From the NCBI GenBank assembly GCA_003003615.1, contig PVWD01000017.1, positions 1-43,855 of the forward strand: 43,855 bases of DNA. The letters run 5' to 3'. Under the pieces are notes generated by a model that did not search any database, was not told the origin of the DNA, and saw only the letters and a list, made by a program, of their open reading frames with translations. This stretch comes from a filamentous cyanobacterium CCP2. GTDB lineage: Bacteria; Cyanobacteriota; Cyanobacteriia; Elainellales; Elainellaceae. A program made the position numbers and the translations under genes. Below, piece after piece: positions 20,267 to 29,643 of the stretch (its first letter is position 1; every line of letters starts with the position of its first letter).

Positions 20267-20874
20267 GATTCAGTTTGAAGGTGAGTACGACAACTGGGCT
20301 GAAAACATCAACCACTAAAAAAATAGAACGTCTTTGACAAAAAGCACAGCTTGCTACGCTAAATTTGTGCCAAAAAACTGCAAATCAGCCAGATTTAGCA
20401 GAAACGATCGCGTTTTCCCTTAATCTGATGAGTGCAAACATGGGGCAAAGCCAACTGCTCTCTGCATCCCTGGTATGAAAATATAGTGTGAGCAGAAAGA
20501 CGACAATCTCTCTAACGATGGACTTTTTAGACTCCCAAAATCTTTCCCTGGCTCTTGAAAAATTCAAATTTGCTCTAATAGGATTTGAGTGTTGAGCCGC
20601 AATTTGCTACTCTTTGTTAAAGCTTGTTTCGTTTTCTTAACAAACCAAGGCTTTTGTTGGGCATATCGCACTTATTGGTGCTGTTCCCTTGATCAGCTTC
20701 ACGAGCGAGCCCCATCCGCCGTTGATAAAACCCAGGGCCAAAGTATTTTCAATTCTGCGTACACTCAATATAAAGTAATTCTGAATGGTGTAGGCTTGCC
20801 CCCTGAAAACCTACACTGATCCAGTAAATATGTCTCATCCTCTGTTAAATCAACTGATATAGGTAGGTGACTTC
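20267..20874. other. gene-free 608 bp between the channel gene and glgB
   Basis: A divergent intergenic region that should carry the promoters of the channel gene (minus) and glgB (plus). Its short open frames are TTG/GTG-initiated and show no protein-like character. I see no tRNA, riboswitch or strong hairpin. The glgB upstream end is AT-rich (ATATAAAGTAATT near 20768), a possible -10 region that I cannot confirm. Confidence 0.5.
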
Positions 20875-23187
20875 ATGCCGATGACCGTTGCTCCAGAACA
20901 GATTGACCGGATTGTTTGGAACCAGCACCACGACCCTTTTGAAGTCCTTGGCCCGCACCAGATCCAGCAAAACGGAAAATCCGTCTGGGCGGTAAGAGCC
21001 TACCTGCCTCATGCGAGCGAGGCGTGGGTGGTTTGCCCAGAAGAGCGAAAAGAATATCCGATGCAGGCAGTGCATCATCCCAACTTTTTTGAATGTGTTC
21101 TGGAACGGGAGCATCTGAAGAATTATCAGTTGCGGATTAAGGAAGGAGAACACGAGCGCGTTGTTTATGATCCGTATGCCTTTCGATCGCCCCTAATCAC
21201 AGACTTTGACATTTATTTGTTTGCAGAGGGTAATCATCACCGCATCTACGAAAAAATGGGGGCACACGTTGCTGAAGTCGATGGTGTGAAAGGGGTTTAC
21301 TTTGCAGTTTGGGCCCCTAACGCCCGCAACGTCTCTGTTTTAGGTGACTTTAACCGCTGGGATGGACGGCATCATCAAATGCGCGTCAGAAACAACGGTA
21401 TTTGGGAATTATTCATTCCTGATGTCCAGTACGGGGCAGCCTACAAGTACGAAATTAAGAACCATCACGGTCATATTTACGAAAAATCCGATCCCTACGG
21501 GTTCCAACAAGAGGTTCGCCCCAAAACGGCTTCGCTCGTTGCTGACCTGAATTCTTACCAATGGCAAGATGCTGACTGGATGGAGCATCGTCGCCATACA
21601 GAGCCGCTGACGCAGCCAATTTCTGTCTACGAAGTCCATCTTGGCTCTTGGATGCACGGTAATGCAGATGAGCCTGCGATCGATGCGGATGGCAATCCGG
21701 TTCCTCCAGTGATTGTAGCTGACCTGAAGCCAGGGGCCCGCTTCCTCACCTATCGGGAATTGGCAGATAAATTAATTCCCTACGTCAAGGAATTAGGCTA
21801 TACCCATTTGGAACTGCTGCCGATCGCCGAGCACCCCTTCGATGGGTCATGGGGCTATCAGGTGACAGGTTACTACGCCGCCACCTCAAGGTTTGGTACT
21901 CCGCAAGACCTGATGTATTTCATCGACAAGTGCCATCAGAACAACATCGGAGTCATTGTCGATTGGGTTCCAGGACACTTCCCGAAGGATGGACACGGGC
22001 TGGCTTTCTTTGATGGCACTCACCTATATGAGTATCCCGATCCCCGCAAGGGCGAACACAAGGAATGGGGAACGCTGGTTTTTGACTACGGACGCAACGA
22101 AGTTCGTAACTTCCTGGTGGCAAATGCCCTGTTCTGGTTTGATAAGTACCATATTGATGGCATTCGAGTGGATGCAGTGGCATCCATGCTCTATCTGGAT
22201 TACCTGCGCCCCGCCGGAGAATGGATTCCCAACCAGTACGGCGGCAGAGAGAACATTGAAGCGGCAGATTTTCTGCGTCAGATGAACCATGTTCTCTTTA
22301 GCTACTATCCTGGTGCCTTAAGCATTGCCGAGGAATCCACCACCTGGCCCATGGTGTCTTGGCCCACTTACGTTGGCGGGTTAGGCTTCAACCTGAAGTG
22401 GAACATGGGCTGGATGCACGACATGCTGGACTACTTCCACATGGATCCGTGGTTCCGCCAGTTCCACCAAAACAACGTCACCTTCAGCATCATGTATGCC
22501 TTCAGCGAAAACTTTATGCTGGCACTGTCCCACGATGAGGTAGTGCATGGCAAGAGTCCGATGATTGGCAAAATGCCGGGAGATGAATGGCAGAAGTTTG
22601 CCAACCTCCGCGCCCTCTACACCTACATGTTTACCCATCCGGGTAAGAAGACTTTGTTCATGAGCATGGAGTTTGGGCAGTGGAGCGAGTGGAACGTCTG
22701 GGGTGATCTGGAGTGGGAGCTGCTGAACTATGAACCCCATAAGCAGTTGAAGTACTTCATGAGCCGCCTGAATGACCTTTACAAGAGTCAGCCAGCCCTC
22801 TTCACTCAAGATTTCTCCTACGATGGCTTTGAGTGGATTGACTGTAATGACCAACGCCACAGCGTCGTCTCCTTTATCCGTAAAGCCAAGGATGATCCGG
22901 AGGAGTTTGTTGTGGTGGTTTGCAACTTTACACCACAACCCCATTCTCACTATCGCGTCGGTGTACCCACACAGGGCTTCTACACTGAGTTGTTTAACAG
23001 CGATTCCCGCGAGTATGGCGGCAGCAATATGGGGAATTTGGGTGGCAAATGGGCAGAGGAATGGTCATTCCACAACCGTCCCTACTCCCTCGACCTGTGC
23101 TTACCGCCGCTCGGTGTATTGGTGCTAAAGCCCGATCGCACAAAAAGCCTGCCTGGTAGTGAACTAGAGGAGAGCGAAGAGTCATAA
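20875..23187 (+). CDS. glgB: 1,4-alpha-glucan branching enzyme
   Basis: The 770-residue product is a full GH13 branching enzyme that makes alpha-1,6 branches in glycogen. It has an N-terminal CBM48-like pair ([11 protein letters not shown] near the start; [26 protein letters not shown] at about 140), then the TIM barrel with [23 protein letters not shown], the nucleophile Asp433 in [12 protein letters not shown], acid/base Glu486 in SIAEEST and the third carboxylate in [12 protein letters not shown]. The Asp-Glu spacing of 53 equals that of E. coli GlgB. A C-terminal beta domain ends with VLVLKP and an acidic tail. Two ATGs lie close together (20875, 20881). It is a single gene divergent from the channel gene. 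Confidence 0.97.
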   Translation: MPMTVAPEQIDRIVWNQHHDPFEVLGPHQIQQNGKSVWAVRAYLPHASEAWVVCPEERKEYPMQAVHHPNFFECVLEREHLKNYQLRIKEGEHERVVYDPYAFRSPLITDFDIYLFAEGNHHRIYEKMGAHVAEVDGVKGVYFAVWAPNARNVSVLGDFNRWDGRHHQMRVRNNGIWELFIPDVQYGAAYKYEIKNHHGHIYEKSDPYGFQQEVRPKTASLVADLNSYQWQDADWMEHRRHTEPLTQPISVYEVHLGSWMHGNADEPAIDADGNPVPPVIVADLKPGARFLTYRELADKLIPYVKELGYTHLELLPIAEHPFDGSWGYQVTGYYAATSRFGTPQDLMYFIDKCHQNNIGVIVDWVPGHFPKDGHGLAFFDGTHLYEYPDPRKGEHKEWGTLVFDYGRNEVRNFLVANALFWFDKYHIDGIRVDAVASMLYLDYLRPAGEWIPNQYGGRENIEAADFLRQMNHVLFSYYPGALSIAEESTTWPMVSWPTYVGGLGFNLKWNMGWMHDMLDYFHMDPWFRQFHQNNVTFSIMYAFSENFMLALSHDEVVHGKSPMIGKMPGDEWQKFANLRALYTYMFTHPGKKTLFMSMEFGQWSEWNVWGDLEWELLNYEPHKQLKYFMSRLNDLYKSQPALFTQDFSYDGFEWIDCNDQRHSVVSFIRKAKDDPEEFVVVVCNFTPQPHSHYRVGVPTQGFYTELFNSDSREYGGSNMGNLGGKWAEEWSFHNRPYSLDLCLPPLGVLVLKPDRTKSLPGSELEESEES

Positions 23188-23209
23188 ACTCCTGAAATAA
23201 ATTCCTGTG

Positions 23210-23230
23210 GGGTGGGTATCTTGCCCGCCC
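23210..23230 (+). terminator. REP-like hairpin copy 2, likely bidirectional terminator after glgB
   Basis: Arms GGGTGGGTA and TGCCCGCCC flank a TCT loop; all nine positions pair with two G-U pairs, and TTTGTCTT follows. It lies in the 72 bp between the convergent glgB and Uma2 genes, so it may end both transcripts. Termination is inferred. Confidence 0.5.
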
Positions 23231-23259
23231 TTTGTCTTATCTTCTAACCGCTCAAAAGC

Positions 23260-23901
23260 TTATTTCACCTTCGCTTCCAACTCCTCTAACGCCTGCACAC
23301 TCCCCACCTCCCAAGCCCGATCGATCGCCTGAGGAATCCATTCAGTCAGAGGCGTATTTGGAAAAGCGGGGCTAGTGTTGGACTGGATATAGTTCCCATC
23401 TTGAAGCAAATAAATCTTCAGCGTACGATTTGCATAAATCCACAGTTCTGGAACACCGATCGCTTCATAGGCATTTATCGTAGTTTTTGACGTAACATCA
23501 GCTTCGATCGCCAAATCAGGAGGTGGATCGGTCGGTTCCAGCCGCCGCCGTCCAATCATGCGCTGATAATTTTCAATATAGAAACAAGCATCGGGTTCGA
23601 CACCCGCCGTTCCTTCTCGTTTGAACGTAGTTGAACCAAAGGGTTGGTATCGTTTGCCTGTGGCTTTGAGGAGTAACTTAACAATGTCAGAGATTAAATC
23701 TCTAGGAAGCTCGTGTTCGGGGAGAGGAACCACAATCTCTAATGTGCTGTTGCTGTAAGCAATTCGTGCCGATCGCTTTTCGCCTAGTTCCTGCAAAATC
23801 TTTTCAAATTCCTGCCAGCTGACATCAGGAATCGTGACAAAGCTGCCGGGTGCAAAGCGCATTTGGCTGACGGGTTTAGTAATGAGGGTTTGAGTTGCCA
23901 T
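23260..23901 (-). CDS. Uma2 family endonuclease (DUF820)
   Basis: From the ATG at 23901 the product is 213 residues, preceded by GGAAGG six bases before the start, which decides this start over one 11 codons upstream (23934). It carries the Uma2 pattern: SWQEFEKILQELGEKRSARIAYSNSTLEIVVPLPEHE, GVEPDACFYIEN, PPDLAIEADVTSKT and IGVPELWIYANRTLKIYLL, with D and E of the PD-(D/E)XK fold. The usual Lys position reads SKT. The protein class is common in cyanobacteria and its role is not settled. It converges on glgB. Confidence 0.88.
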   Translation of the reverse strand: MATQTLITKPVSQMRFAPGSFVTIPDVSWQEFEKILQELGEKRSARIAYSNSTLEIVVPLPEHELPRDLISDIVKLLLKATGKRYQPFGSTTFKREGTAGVEPDACFYIENYQRMIGRRRLEPTDPPPDLAIEADVTSKTTINAYEAIGVPELWIYANRTLKIYLLQDGNYIQSNTSPAFPNTPLTEWIPQAIDRAWEVGSVQALEELEAKVK

Positions 23902-23960
23902 ACTGAGCCTTCCAATCGGTATTGATTCAGGCAAATAATTGATTCAGAGCAGGAATGAAT

Positions 23961-24851
23961 TTAGGCCAGGTATTTGTTCAGGAAGGGCAGAATCGCATTG
24001 GCCAGTTCATCCGGATACTCTTCATGCAGCCCCAGAGAACCGGGCATTCGGGAGACTTGTACCCCTGTAAAGTGGGCTAAAAATTCCATCTCTGCCAGCG
24101 ACTTGGGGGGTGTTTGTTCTCCAATGACCACCATTACCGGCATGGGCGGCATCGGCTGAAAAAAATCTACAAAATCACTCCGTTTGCGGACTGGATCAAG
24201 TGCCCCGGTGACAAAAGCGGCGGAAGTGTGTCTAGCTCCCCATTTCTGAGTCGTTTTCCACTTTTGTTTAATCAACGATCGCGTTACATTTTTGCGATCG
24301 GCAAACACATGGCGACGATACATGAAGCGCAGAAAGGAGGGCAACGTGTTCAGAAAGTAGAGAAACTGCCCAATCAGAGGCAATTTAATCAAGAAACGCA
24401 GAATGTTGTAAAACCAGCGGTGTTCGCCGATTGCAGTGGGAAGCGGGCCGCGCCAGGTCGGAGCCACCAACACCACCCATGACCATACCGGAGGCTGCCG
24501 ATCGGCAAGTTGCATCACGTACCCAGCCCCGTGTCCAACCGCAACCACCACCACAGGTTCTGCAAAGACGGTTTTGACAAAATCTCTGAGAAAAGCTTGG
24601 TAAATGGCAGGACGATAGTTAAACCAGGGACGGCTAGACTCCCCAAAGCCGAGCCAATCCAGCAGCACAACCTGGTAACGCTCAGAAAGATGTTTTGCCA
24701 ACCCTCGGAGTTCATCGCGGGTGGAAACGCTGCTCAAAGCAGGCAGCAGCAGGATCGGCTTCCCTTCCCCTATCACTTCGTAAACTGCGGTGACAGGTTT
24801 TTTCTTCCAACTCCAATGAAATTCGCGGGTGCGTCCACTAACGGGGTTCAT
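23961..24851 (-). CDS. alpha/beta-hydrolase fold protein lacking the Ser nucleophile
   Basis: The 296-residue protein has the alpha/beta hydrolase pattern: GEGKPILLLPALSSVSTRDE (oxyanion strand region), VVLLDWLGFGESSRP, a cap region rich in basic residues (about 150-215), PVMVVIGEQTPP and a C-terminal GSLGLHEEYPDELANAILPFL with the His. The nucleophile elbow, normally GxSxG, reads VGHGAG (about residues 104-109), with Gly where the Ser should be. Either it is non-catalytic or it uses another residue. Its start overlaps the stop of the upstream metal permease by four bases (24848-24851), so the two are translationally coupled. The relation in function to metal transport is unknown. Confidence 0.8.
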   Translation of the reverse strand: MNPVSGRTREFHWSWKKKPVTAVYEVIGEGKPILLLPALSSVSTRDELRGLAKHLSERYQVVLLDWLGFGESSRPWFNYRPAIYQAFLRDFVKTVFAEPVVVVAVGHGAGYVMQLADRQPPVWSWVVLVAPTWRGPLPTAIGEHRWFYNILRFLIKLPLIGQFLYFLNTLPSFLRFMYRRHVFADRKNVTRSLIKQKWKTTQKWGARHTSAAFVTGALDPVRKRSDFVDFFQPMPPMPVMVVIGEQTPPKSLAEMEFLAHFTGVQVSRMPGSLGLHEEYPDELANAILPFLNKYLA

Positions 24852-25720
24852 GGTTTCTCTAATCTTCTTGACAGGGTAGAGCGTTTGGGCAGGGGCGATC
24901 GGGTCAAAATGCCCTGAGTTGGGCTAAACAGCAAGGCTAGCAAGAATAAACCAAACACAACGAGAGCGATCGCCGGGCCAGATGGTAGATCTAGATAATA
25001 GCTGGAATACATGCCAGAAACACTGGATACAATCCCCAACCCAGCCCCGACGATCATCATCAAATGCAGTTCTTTGACCAGCAAGAAAGCGGTAATGGCA
25101 GGGCCCACCATTAGCGAAACCACCAGAATCACGCCGACAATTTGCATACCGACAATCAGCGTTAGGGTGATGCCGGCCATTAAGCCAAAATTCAGGAGGT
25201 TGACGGGCAAACCGGAGGCTTCAGCTCCCGTTTTATCAAAGGTGTAAAACAAAAGTTCTCGATAAAACAAGCCAATCAAAACCAGGACGATCGCTGCAAT
25301 CATGACCGCCCGCCAAACGTCCCCACTTGTTACACCCAGAATGTCGCCCAGCAATAATTCGTGCAAATCAACCCGCCGGTCTAACACTGTCAAAAGGGTG
25401 ACACCCAGGGCAAAAAAGCTGGCAAAAATTAACGCCATCACCGAATCAACTTTGACCCGCGACTGGGAGCGAATCCAGCCAATCATAAAGCTGCTGAACA
25501 TCCCGGAAACAAATGCCCCAATCAAGATATCAACGCCCAAAAAGTTCGCCACTGCCAATCCTGGCAAAATCGAATGGGCAATCACATCCCCCAGTAATGC
25601 CATGCGCTGTACGACTAAATACGCACCGACGATCGGACAGAGCAGCCCGATCACTGCACCTGCCAGAATGGCATTTCGCATGAATTCGTAGCTAAGCGGA
25701 TCGAGGAGAAAATCAAGCAT
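24848..25720 (-). CDS. Zn/Mn-type ABC transporter permease
   Basis: From the ATG at 25720 the product is 290 residues with about eight membrane segments and the ABC-3 (ZnuB/MntB/SitC) family signature: AILAGAVIGLLCPIVGAYLVVQRMALLGDVIAHSILPGLA near the start, then SDVMALIF-like RVKVDSVMALIFASFFALGV, and GVILVVSLMVGPAITAFLL. A further upstream in-frame start at 25789 is rejected because those 23 residues would come from a REP-like repeat. Importers of this class need an ATPase and a binding protein; neither gene is adjacent. The alpha/beta-hydrolase homologue overlaps its 3' end by four bases. Confidence 0.88.
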   Translation of the reverse strand: MLDFLLDPLSYEFMRNAILAGAVIGLLCPIVGAYLVVQRMALLGDVIAHSILPGLAVANFLGVDILIGAFVSGMFSSFMIGWIRSQSRVKVDSVMALIFASFFALGVTLLTVLDRRVDLHELLLGDILGVTSGDVWRAVMIAAIVLVLIGLFYRELLFYTFDKTGAEASGLPVNLLNFGLMAGITLTLIVGMQIVGVILVVSLMVGPAITAFLLVKELHLMMIVGAGLGIVSSVSGMYSSYYLDLPSGPAIALVVFGLFLLALLFSPTQGILTRSPLPKRSTLSRRLEKP

Positions 25721-25765
25721 GGGATTTTGAATTTTGGAGGGTTGATTGTTGGGGGAATTTTGGAC

Positions 25766-25786
25766 TGGCAGACAAGATACCCACCC
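25766..25786 (-). repeat. REP-like hairpin copy 3
   Basis: On the minus strand the arms are GGGTGGGTA and TGTCTGCCA around TCT; eight of nine positions pair. It lies between cofH and the metal permease gene, in sense orientation to both, and could attenuate read-through. Confidence 0.6.
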
Positions 25787-25835
25787 CACAAGAGTTTCGG
25801 TTGATTCAAGGTGAAGATGCTACTCAGCAGGAATT

Positions 25836-27068
25836 CTAGTTCATTGGATTCCCATTACTAGCACTGATCTTTCTGTCAATCTTTTCATCAATCTTTTCAT
25901 CAATCTTTCCATAAACAGTGTCTCGCTGTTGGGCGGGTCGGCCGATCGAATAAATCGCCTGCCGTAGGGTGTCTACTTCCATGCAGGTGCCGCCTTTTGC
26001 CCCAGCCATTGAGGTAATGTGTTCTTCCATTAGGGTGCCTCCAATGTCGTTGCAGCCCCAGGTGAGGGCAGTGGTTGCCCCGTTTAAGCCCAGCTTGACC
26101 CAACTCGGTTGATGGTTGACAATCCAGTTTCCCAGGAAAATGCGGGCAACGGCCATGAGCAGGAGGGCATCGGTTAAGACAGGCTGATCGCGTCCGACTC
26201 TGCGGCGAATGGGTTTGGGGGCTTCCTGTCCCACGAAGGGCAGCAAAATGAACTCAGTAATACCCCGATCGCCTCGTTTCACCGCCGCCTGTTGCAGCGA
26301 TCGGAGTGCCCCTAAATGCTGCATTTGCTGAACTGGCGTTTCAATATGTCCAGAGAGCATCGTGCTGGTCGTTGGCATTCCCAACCGATGGGCCGTCTCC
26401 ACCACTTCTAACCAGGTTGCTGTATTAATTTTTTCAGGACAAATCACACGCCGCACTTCATCGTTCAATACTTCGGCCGCCGTTCCGGGCATCGAACCAA
26501 CCCCCGCCGTTTGCAAAGCTGCGATCACCTCGGCATAGCTGAGTCCATCTTCCCTGGCAATAAACTGCACTTCCTGCGGCGAAAAGGCGTGCAGGTGCAG
26601 GTCTGGAAAAGCTTGTTTAATCAGCTTCACCAATTGCAAATAGTAGTTCAACATGGAACCGTCTATTTTGGCTTCAGGATTCAAGCCACCCTGCATACAG
26701 ATTTCCGTTGCCCCTCGGTTCACCGCATCAGCAGTTTTTTCCAGGATGGCGGCTTCATTAAGCCAATAAGCTCCTGCTTCCCCAGCATCCCGACGGAAGG
26801 CACAAAAACTACAGTGCTGTTCACAGATATTCGTGAAGTTAATATTGCGGTTCACCACATAGGTGACAACCTCGCCAACTTGCCGTTGCCGTAACCGATC
26901 GGCTGTCTCACGAATTGCTGCGATCGTCTCGGCTTCGGTTTGTTGGAGCAAAATCACTCCTTCGGCTTCGGTCAAATCCTGTCCGGCAAGGGCACGATCG
27001 AGAATTGCATCAACAGTATGGCTGGAATAAGCTTGGCTGGAATGGGCGGAAAGGGGATGAATAGTCAC
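25836..27068 (-). CDS. cofH: FO synthase subunit 2 (CofH), radical SAM
   Basis: CofH joins 4-hydroxybenzyl from tyrosine to 5-amino-6-ribitylaminouracil; CofG then closes the ring to form FO, the deazaflavin chromophore used in F420 and in some cyanobacterial photolyases. The 410-residue protein shows the radical SAM cluster motif C-x3-C-x2-C as [10 protein letters not shown] (Cys82, 86, 89), [10 protein letters not shown] before it, [32 protein letters not shown], and [31 protein letters not shown] near the C-terminus, which fits CofH rather than MqnC/MqnE. No cofG lies nearby. The last 20 residues include a micro-repeat [13 protein letters not shown] encoded by a 12-bp unit repeated three times. 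Confidence 0.9.
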   Translation of the reverse strand: MTIHPLSAHSSQAYSSHTVDAILDRALAGQDLTEAEGVILLQQTEAETIAAIRETADRLRQRQVGEVVTYVVNRNINFTNICEQHCSFCAFRRDAGEAGAYWLNEAAILEKTADAVNRGATEICMQGGLNPEAKIDGSMLNYYLQLVKLIKQAFPDLHLHAFSPQEVQFIAREDGLSYAEVIAALQTAGVGSMPGTAAEVLNDEVRRVICPEKINTATWLEVVETAHRLGMPTTSTMLSGHIETPVQQMQHLGALRSLQQAAVKRGDRGITEFILLPFVGQEAPKPIRRRVGRDQPVLTDALLLMAVARIFLGNWIVNHQPSWVKLGLNGATTALTWGCNDIGGTLMEEHITSMAGAKGGTCMEVDTLRQAIYSIGRPAQQRDTVYGKIDEKIDEKIDRKISASNGNPMN

Positions 27069-27495
27069 GGCGATCGGCTGAATAGGGTGGATAGTAATCG
27101 ATTAATTTGGCAAAGCTTTAGTGAAAAATTGGCGCGATTGAATGCTCTAGACGGGCAAGATGTCATCTCACAAAATAGGCAAGATGCCCATCCCACAAGA
27201 AGTCTGAGAGCGTTACATTGCATGGCATCGTTGACTCAACTCAAGAATATCTGAATTAATCTGCGTCTGCTTGAAACCAGAGTTTTTCAAAAGCGTGGAC
27301 TTTTGCGTTAGGGCATGATGCAGAATGATTCGGACAAGTTCTATTTTTCTAAGCCTATCTGTTGTAGATTGCAGAGAATTTCATCATCCTAATTTTTTCA
27401 TCCGTTGCAATAATGACTAGGGTATCAGCGTTATCATAAATACCTTGGGAGAATCCCCTCAGCTCCCGTTTCGTCCCTAACATCGGAGTTGGCTC
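27069..27495. other. gene-free 427 bp between cofH and glyA
   Basis: A divergent region. It holds two adjacent REP-like copies (27149 and 27173) close to the cofH start, and the promoter area of glyA. I looked for a glycine riboswitch before glyA and did not find a tandem aptamer pattern. GGAG about 12 bases before the glyA GTG is a likely ribosome binding site. Confidence 0.5.
27149..27193 (-). repeat. REP-like hairpin copies 4 and 5 in tandem
   Basis: Two copies 24 bp apart on the minus strand, upstream of cofH. The one at 27173-27193 (arms GGATGGGCA and TGCCTATTT) pairs at all nine positions with G-U; the one at 27149-27169 (arms GAGATGACA and TGCCCGTCT) has decayed and pairs poorly. Confidence 0.65.
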
Positions 27496-28779
27496 GTGTC
27501 TCAAACAAACTTGGATTTCCTCGCAAAAACAGACCCGCTCATTGCAGAAATTATTCAAAAAGAGCTTCAGCGTCAGCGCGATCACCTGGAGCTAATTGCC
27601 AGTGAAAACTTTACTTCAGCGGCAGTATTAGCAGCCCAAGGCTCAGTATTGACCAACAAGTATGCAGAAGGTCTCCCCAAGAAGCGGTATTACGGGGGAT
27701 GTGAATTCGTTGATCAGGCAGAGCAGGTGGCGATCGATCGTGCCAAAGAACTCTTCGGTGCAGCCCATGCCAACGTACAACCCCACTCTGGAGCGCAGGC
27801 AAACTTCGCCGTATTTCTCACCCTGCTGGAACCGGGTGACACTTTCATGGGCATGGATTTGTCCCATGGTGGACATTTGACCCACGGCTCTCCGGTGAAC
27901 GTTTCGGGTAAGTGGTTCAAAGCTTGTCACTATGGCGTGAACAAAGACACCGAGCAGCTAGATTACGATGAAATCCGCGAGTTGGCGAAACAGCATCGTC
28001 CTAAGCTGATCATTTGCGGTTATTCAGCGTATCCTAGAACGATTCACTTTGATAAATTCCGCGAGATTGCCGATGAAGTGGGGGCATACCTGATGGCGGA
28101 TATTGCCCATATTGCCGGGCTGGTTGCTTCTGGTCATCATCCCAATCCCATTCCTTACTGTGATGTCGTCACAACTACCACCCACAAAACGCTACGGGGG
28201 CCGCGCGGTGGTTTGATCTTGACCCGTGATGCAGACTTAGGCAAAAAGTTTGACAAGTCTGTTTTCCCTGGCACTCAAGGTGGGCCGCTGGAACACGTCA
28301 TTGCAGCAAAAGCAGTTGCCTTCGGTGAAGCTCTGCAACCTGAATTTAAAGCCTACTCTGGGCAAGTGATTGCCAATGCTCAGGCAATGGCGACCCAACT
28401 GCAAAATCGCGGCTTAAAAATCGTCTCCAACGGTACTGAAAACCACCTGATGTTGGTCGATTTGCGATCGGTTAGCATGACCGGGAAGATTGCCGACCAA
28501 TTGGTGAGCGGGGTTAACATTACGGCAAACAAGAACACCGTTCCCTTTGACCCAGAATCGCCCTTTGTCACCAGCGGATTGCGGTTAGGTTCACCCGCCA
28601 TGACAACTCGCGGACTGGGAACAGAAGAGTTTACTGAAATTGCTAATATCCTCGCGGATCGTCTGCTCAACCCCGAAGACGAAGCCGTCACTCAAGCTTG
28701 CCGTCAGCGGGTGGCAAACCTCTGCTCACAGTTCCCACTCTATCCGCACCTGACCATCCCAGTTCCTGCACTGGTATAA
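27496..28779 (+). CDS. glyA: serine hydroxymethyltransferase
   Basis: GlyA interconverts serine and glycine with tetrahydrofolate, supplying one-carbon units. The GTG-initiated 427-residue protein is full length: [10 protein letters not shown] at 32-41, [44 protein letters not shown], and the PLP-lysine motif [17 protein letters not shown] with Lys231. The C-terminal [17 protein letters not shown] is standard. A REP-variant hairpin directly after the gene may end the transcript. The gene is upstream of a GNAT acetyltransferase on the same strand (53 bp gap). Confidence 0.97.
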   Translation: MSQTNLDFLAKTDPLIAEIIQKELQRQRDHLELIASENFTSAAVLAAQGSVLTNKYAEGLPKKRYYGGCEFVDQAEQVAIDRAKELFGAAHANVQPHSGAQANFAVFLTLLEPGDTFMGMDLSHGGHLTHGSPVNVSGKWFKACHYGVNKDTEQLDYDEIRELAKQHRPKLIICGYSAYPRTIHFDKFREIADEVGAYLMADIAHIAGLVASGHHPNPIPYCDVVTTTTHKTLRGPRGGLILTRDADLGKKFDKSVFPGTQGGPLEHVIAAKAVAFGEALQPEFKAYSGQVIANAQAMATQLQNRGLKIVSNGTENHLMLVDLRSVSMTGKIADQLVSGVNITANKNTVPFDPESPFVTSGLRLGSPAMTTRGLGTEEFTEIANILADRLLNPEDEAVTQACRQRVANLCSQFPLYPHLTIPVPALV

Positions 28780-28787
28780 CTTCTACA

Positions 28788-28806
28788 GGGTGGGCGTTGC
28801 CCACCC
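28788..28806 (+). terminator. perfect 8-bp hairpin after glyA (REP variant)
   Basis: GGGTGGGC and GCCCACCC form a perfect eight-pair stem with a GTT loop, eight bases after the glyA stop; TTAATGTTT follows, so the T run is weak. It resembles the REP-like element with a shorter loop. A terminator role is inferred. Confidence 0.5.
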
Positions 28807-28832
28807 TTAATGTTTAACGTGGCTCTTATTCG

Positions 28833-29174
28833 ATGATTCACTTTCAATCTGTCGATGCAGCAGGAATTCGCCTTTCCGTTGATGAAGACGGTAAGGAAGT
28901 TGGGCGAGCTTATCTTTACATCATGCAAAATGATTTGCACGACGAACCGTTTGGGCTGATGGAAAATGTTTGGGTTGATGAAACTTATCGTGGTCAGGGA
29001 ATTGGCTCAGATTTGGTGAATACAATCATTCAGCAGGCGAAGGAAAAGGGATGCTATAAGCTGATTGCCACCAGCCGATCGAGTCGATCGCAGGTGCATG
29101 AGTTATATAAACGGCTGGGGTTTGAAGCATACGGCATTGAATTTCGGATGAATTTCTCAAGCCTGAACCCTTAA
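28833..29174 (+). CDS. GNAT family N-acetyltransferase
   Basis: The 113-residue protein is a compact GNAT domain. The acetyl-CoA binding motif A is WVDETYRGQGIGSDLVNTIIQQAKEKGC, with the RGQGIG pyrophosphate loop, and motif B is SRSQVHELYKRLGFEAYGIEFRM. The beta-bulge strands YLYIMQN and FGLMENVWV precede it. Substrate is unknown; small GNATs of this size acetylate amino groups of metabolites or proteins. It follows glyA by 53 bp with a hairpin between them. Confidence 0.88.
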   Translation: MIHFQSVDAAGIRLSVDEDGKEVGRAYLYIMQNDLHDEPFGLMENVWVDETYRGQGIGSDLVNTIIQQAKEKGCYKLIATSRSSRSQVHELYKRLGFEAYGIEFRMNFSSLNP

Positions 29175-29204
29175 TGTAGCCTCAACAAAACCCCTCAAAC
29201 CCGT

Positions 29205-29387
29205 TGCTATGGTGGGTTTACCAATAGGAATAAGACCGGATTTCTCGATCGATTGCGCCCTGCATCCTCACCGATCGCTAATTCGATTGATGCTTCAGCA
29301 GGAAAAACCTACGCCAGCTTAGTACTCTCTCACCAAGGACAAGAACTCATCAAAGAGGCTGGATTCATTCCCCTACGGACGTTTTGA
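29205..29387 (+). pseudogene. 3' remnant of a PstS-like phosphate-binding protein gene
   Basis: One plus-strand frame ending with TGA at 29385-29387 reads ...GFLDRLRPASSP, then AGKTYASLVLSHQGQELIKE and AGFIPLRTF. The last part matches the C-terminal helix pattern of PstS-like solute-binding proteins (LLSxxGQxLIxxAGFxPLR). There is no start codon or N-terminal two thirds upstream; the preceding DNA is the end of the GNAT gene. It looks like the tail left by a deletion. The assignment rests on a short stretch. Confidence 0.45.
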
Positions 29388-29412
29388 ACGAACCCCGATC
29401 GCATGTTAATAT

Positions 29413-29432
29413 AACTTAACAGTTACTAAGTT
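29413..29432. promoter_or_regulatory. inverted repeat before the small basic protein gene
   Basis: AACTTA and TAAGTT are perfect complements separated by eight bases, 14 bp before the ATG at 29446. It lies in an AT-rich patch that could be a promoter or operator. No regulator is assigned. Confidence 0.35.
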
Positions 29433-29445
29433 GTTCTGTACTGCA

Positions 29446-29643
29446 ATGGGCAAACGCACCTCCCCAAGCGATCTCCGCAGTTGGGATGATGCTCCAGACT
29501 TAGATCACCTTGTGGTTGATAAGCGATCGGGCAAACGCGCCACCCCAGCCAAAGCCCGCCGTCGCAATCGCCGCTATGAAAAACGCCTACTAGACACCCA
29601 ACTGAGAGCACCAGAAGCCTTTGAAGAAAACGCTAATTTCTGA
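29446..29643 (+). CDS. small basic protein, 65 residues, function unknown
   Basis: The frame from ATG 29446 gives MGKRTSPSDLRSWDDAPDL..., with a highly basic middle (KRSGKRATPAKARRRNRRYEKRLL) and an acidic end. The composition suggests nucleic acid or ribosome contact, but no known domain is recognised. An upstream start at 29431 is possible. It lies after the PstS-like remnant and before the methyltransferase. The ordered charge pattern and good start favour a real gene; it is short, so confidence is moderate. Confidence 0.5.
   Translation: MGKRTSPSDLRSWDDAPDLDHLVVDKRSGKRATPAKARRRNRRYEKRLLDTQLRAPEAFEENANF

Noticed and set aside
20589-20819. 76-codon frame upstream of glgB
   Set aside because: It has a non-ATG start, unusual Cys/Trp-rich composition, no ribosome binding site and no recognisable family.
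22381-22950. Open frame of 189 codons on the minus strand
   Set aside because: It lies fully inside glgB, whose catalytic motifs are intact on the plus strand; the reverse frame is a shadow of codon bias.
25721-25789. Longer N-terminus for the metal permease
   Set aside because: The 23 extra residues would be encoded by part of REP-like copy 3 and have no similarity to ABC-3 permeases; ATG 25720 matches the family start.
27300-27495. Glycine riboswitch before glyA
   Set aside because: No tandem aptamer pattern or conserved core was seen; only an ordinary leader with GGAG before the GTG.
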